Positions 62,323 to 64,000 of a stretch of DNA of 64,000 nt are shown here, in pieces. The notes under the pieces were generated by a model that had not been told where the DNA came from, made no database searches, and worked only from the letters and a program-made list of their open reading frames with translations. Positions within the stretch are counted from its first letter, which is position 1. Every line of letters begins with the position of its first letter. This DNA is from CAVWGP01 sp963754645. Its GTDB lineage: Bacteria > Pseudomonadota > Alphaproteobacteria > Bin65. The position numbers were made by a program, and so were the translations under genes. Location of the stretch: positions 868,001 to 932,000 of the forward strand of contig CAVWGP010000012.1 in assembly GCA_963754645.1 (NCBI GenBank), read 5' to 3'.

Positions 62323-62767
62323 CGCAACCTCCCTAAAGTGCGCAGCAAGATAACGCGGAACCTCAGGGGCGGAAAGAGTCCTCAAGGGCTCGTTCGCTGC
62401 GCGCCGCGGCCGAGCGAGCGCGCCGGATTCGGTGGGGAATTCCGCCGCGCCCCAAGCCGCCGAGGGAATGTATTACATAGATTTTCTAGTTATAGTTGTT
62501 GAGCGAGAAAAAATAAAATCCCGTTGGTCATGGTTAAAAAATCGATAATTTGATGATATTTAACGATATTTTTTTCCGCGCTGGCCGCACCTCCGCGGGA
62601 AGAGGATTCTCAATTTGGCTTTTTTGTGACGATGATTTTCTAGTTTCAGTAGCGGTCGCCGGTCGGATATGCGATGGTCGGCGGGCTCGCAAAGCAAAAC
62701 TGGCCCCGGTCGCATTCCGGTGCGCGCGGCCTGGCCGACAACGAATCGGCACCGACAGGAGGAACAC
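62323..62767. promoter_or_regulatory. AT-rich leader with a 12-bp direct repeat
   Basis: 445 bases without a gene I can support. About 62475-62660 is markedly AT-rich for this chromosome and contains GATTTTCTAGTT twice (62480-62491, 62634-62645), 154 bases apart, as well as several T runs. The start of the small membrane protein lies at 62768. It resembles a promoter/regulator-binding region or an AT-rich site for GapR-like proteins; there is no clear sigma-70 pair I would insist on. Confidence 0.5.
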
Positions 62768-62974
62768 ATGTCGCTATCCCTGACCAAATCCCGCAAGCAA
62801 GGCTGGATCAACCGGCTGGCCGCGATGGGCTCGTTCGGCACTTGCAGTCCCGCACGGCGGACATCGATCACGCCCTATGACGACACCCACGACTCGGGCG
62901 GTCGCACGCTGCAGGTGCTTCTGGTCGCGGCCTGGGCGGTGGCGCTGGTCGCTATCGTGGTTCGTTTCGCCTAG
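62768..62974 (+). CDS. Small membrane protein of unknown function
   Basis: A 68-residue protein: KSRKQGWINRLAAMGSFGTC, then PYDDTHDSGGRTLQ and a hydrophobic C-terminal helix (VLLVAAWAVALVAIVVRFA). The strong site CAGGAGGAACAC precedes ATG 62768. It would insert with the C-terminus through the membrane. No family is recognised. It sits between the vWA-like and TIR genes and may be part of the same locus. Confidence 0.7.
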   Translation: MSLSLTKSRKQGWINRLAAMGSFGTCSPARRTSITPYDDTHDSGGRTLQVLLVAAWAVALVAIVVRFA

Positions 62975-63194
62975 ACACGCGCGCGGCGCAAGTCCGGGCT
63001 TGAACGTTCGGGGCAAGTCGCCGACGGGCCCCGAACGCCCTTCCCGAACCCGGCCTTTGCGCGGTCCCGCGCCGCGGCGCTCGACCTGACGGCCCGATTC
63101 GTTTCATTGTACCGCTCGGCGGGGCTACCGGCGATCATAGGCCGAACCCTCGCAAATTGTCGGTGCCTGCCACGGATCCGCGCCCCGGTCGACC

Positions 63195-64000
63195 ATGCGC
63201 TACGACGCCTTCATCAGTTACAGCCATCGCAGCGACGTCGCCTATGCGCCGCGGCTGCAGGCCGCGTTGCAGGGCTTGGCCAAGCCGTGGTGGCGCGCGC
63301 GGGCGATCTCGGCGTTCCGCGACGAGAGCGACCTTGGCGCCGCGTCGGACCTGACCGGACGGATCGCGGCGGCGCTGGGTGCCGCGCGCTATTTCATCCT
63401 TCTGGCGTCGCCGGGCGCCGCGGCCTCGGCCTGGGTCGGGCGCGAAATCGACTTTTGGTTCGCGCGGCCGGCGGCGGGCGGTTTCGATCCGGTGGCGCGC
63501 TTCCTGATCGCGCTCACCGAGGGCGACATCGTTTGGGACGAGGCCGGCAAGGATTTCGTCTTTCCGGCGAGCACGGCGCTGCCGGCCGCGCTCAAGGGCC
63601 GCTTTGCCGGCGAGCCGCTGTGGATCGACCTCCGCGGGTTCAAGCAGGAAGCGCAGCTCACCTTGCGCCATCCCGATTTCGCCCGCCGCATGGCGCGCCT
63701 CGCGGCGCCGATCCGCGGCACGACGCCGGGCGCGCTGATCGACGAGGCGGTGCGGCGCAGCCGGCAAGCGCGCCGCGCGGCGCTCGCGGCGGTTGGCGCC
63801 ATCGTGCTGTTCGCGGGCGGCGCCGGTGCCGGTTGGTACTCGGCCTTCGAGCAGCGCGAGGCGGCGCGCGCCGAGGCCCGGCGCGCCGAACGGGAAGCCG
63901 AGCGCGCGCGCCATGCCGCCGCCGAGGAAGCGCGCCAGCGCGCCGAGGCGGACCGGCAGCGCGCCGTCGCCGAGGCGCAGCGCCGCACCGCCGAAGCCAA
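63195..64000 (+). CDS. TIR-domain protein with transmembrane helix, N-terminal part (cut by window end)
   Basis: Open from ATG 63195 to the window end (268 residues). The TIR domain (1-160) starts MRYDAFISYSHRSDVAYAPR; FLASP-type core is FILLASPGAAASAWVGREID, in which E84 is the candidate NADase glutamate. Helix 195-218 (ALAAVGAIVLFAGGAGAGWY) crosses the membrane; from 219 a long Ala/Glu/Arg coiled coil follows. Such TIR-TM proteins often continue into WD40 repeats. It is likely a signalling or immune effector; the missing part decides. Confidence 0.88.
   Translation, partial: MRYDAFISYSHRSDVAYAPRLQAALQGLAKPWWRARAISAFRDESDLGAASDLTGRIAAALGAARYFILLASPGAAASAWVGREIDFWFARPAAGGFDPVARFLIALTEGDIVWDEAGKDFVFPASTALPAALKGRFAGEPLWIDLRGFKQEAQLTLRHPDFARRMARLAAPIRGTTPGALIDEAVRRSRQARRAALAAVGAIVLFAGGAGAGWYSAFEQREAARAEARRAEREAERARHAAAEEARQRAEADRQRAVAEAQRRTAEA

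Overview
The window is high-GC DNA with dense, closely spaced genes. It looks like an alphaproteobacterial chromosome, probably Rhodospirillales-like. Lineage markers are a GapR (DUF2312) protein, a TrcR (DUF1013) regulator, a class I lysyl-tRNA synthetase, a MetA-type homoserine acyltransferase, a YdcH/DUF465 protein and a phasin. No plasmid, phage or transposase gene is visible. All calls come from reading the sequence; nothing was searched against a database.

Layout: 0-11.7 kb holds the 5' end of prs, small metabolic genes, a glycerate 2-kinase/pyruvate kinase pair, a SWIM zinc-finger protein, an MFS carrier, N-formylglutamate amidohydrolase-like and YbdK-like genes, a ribosome hibernation factor, DUF1244 and gapR. 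11.7-18.5 kb is read leftward: chorismate mutase, hisC, tyrA and an EamA exporter with 4-base overlaps or tiny gaps, then an acyl-CoA ligase and a PaaA-like diiron protein. 18.6-22.3 kb has an atypical tRNA-like gene, a long inverted repeat and a TAXI-type TRAP importer. 22.3-26.4 kb has metA, a methyltransferase, gloB, two glutathione transferases and a 58-residue DUF465 protein. 26.4-33.7 kb is acyl-CoA and polyhydroxyalkanoate metabolism (two acyl-CoA synthetases, a phasin with putative operator repeats). 34-39.2 kb holds lysK, ilvE, kptA, an HtrA-like protein without its catalytic triad, and phyH.

The least ordinary part is 39.1-50.7 kb. A segment running from the 3' end of phyH into the 3' end of an M24-family gene is present twice, separated by about 470 bases of low-GC DNA with a small secreted-protein gene; palindromic elements lie beside it. 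Next comes what I read as a catabolic locus: an M24 protein lacking four of five metal ligands, a C-C-hydrolase-like alpha/beta hydrolase, a CocE-type hydrolase, a DctQM TRAP permease with two paralogous binding proteins, a two-domain extradiol-type dioxygenase and an AhpD-like protein. The substrate is unknown.

50.8-59.6 kb holds a PAS-GGDEF cyclase, ygfZ, a coupled GT9-GT2-GT4-dihydroorotase operon, a lipid A acyltransferase and an SDR. 59.8-64 kb holds a membrane Ser/Thr kinase with a hexapeptide repeat, a secreted vWA-like DUF1194 protein, a small membrane protein behind an AT-rich leader, and the start of a TIR-transmembrane protein cut by the window edge.

Eight otherwise well-preserved genes carry nine single-base frameshifts. 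Eight of the nine are one-base insertions and most lie in short runs. I read these mainly as consensus errors of a long-read assembly rather than as decay, so those genes are annotated as genes with the shift marked.
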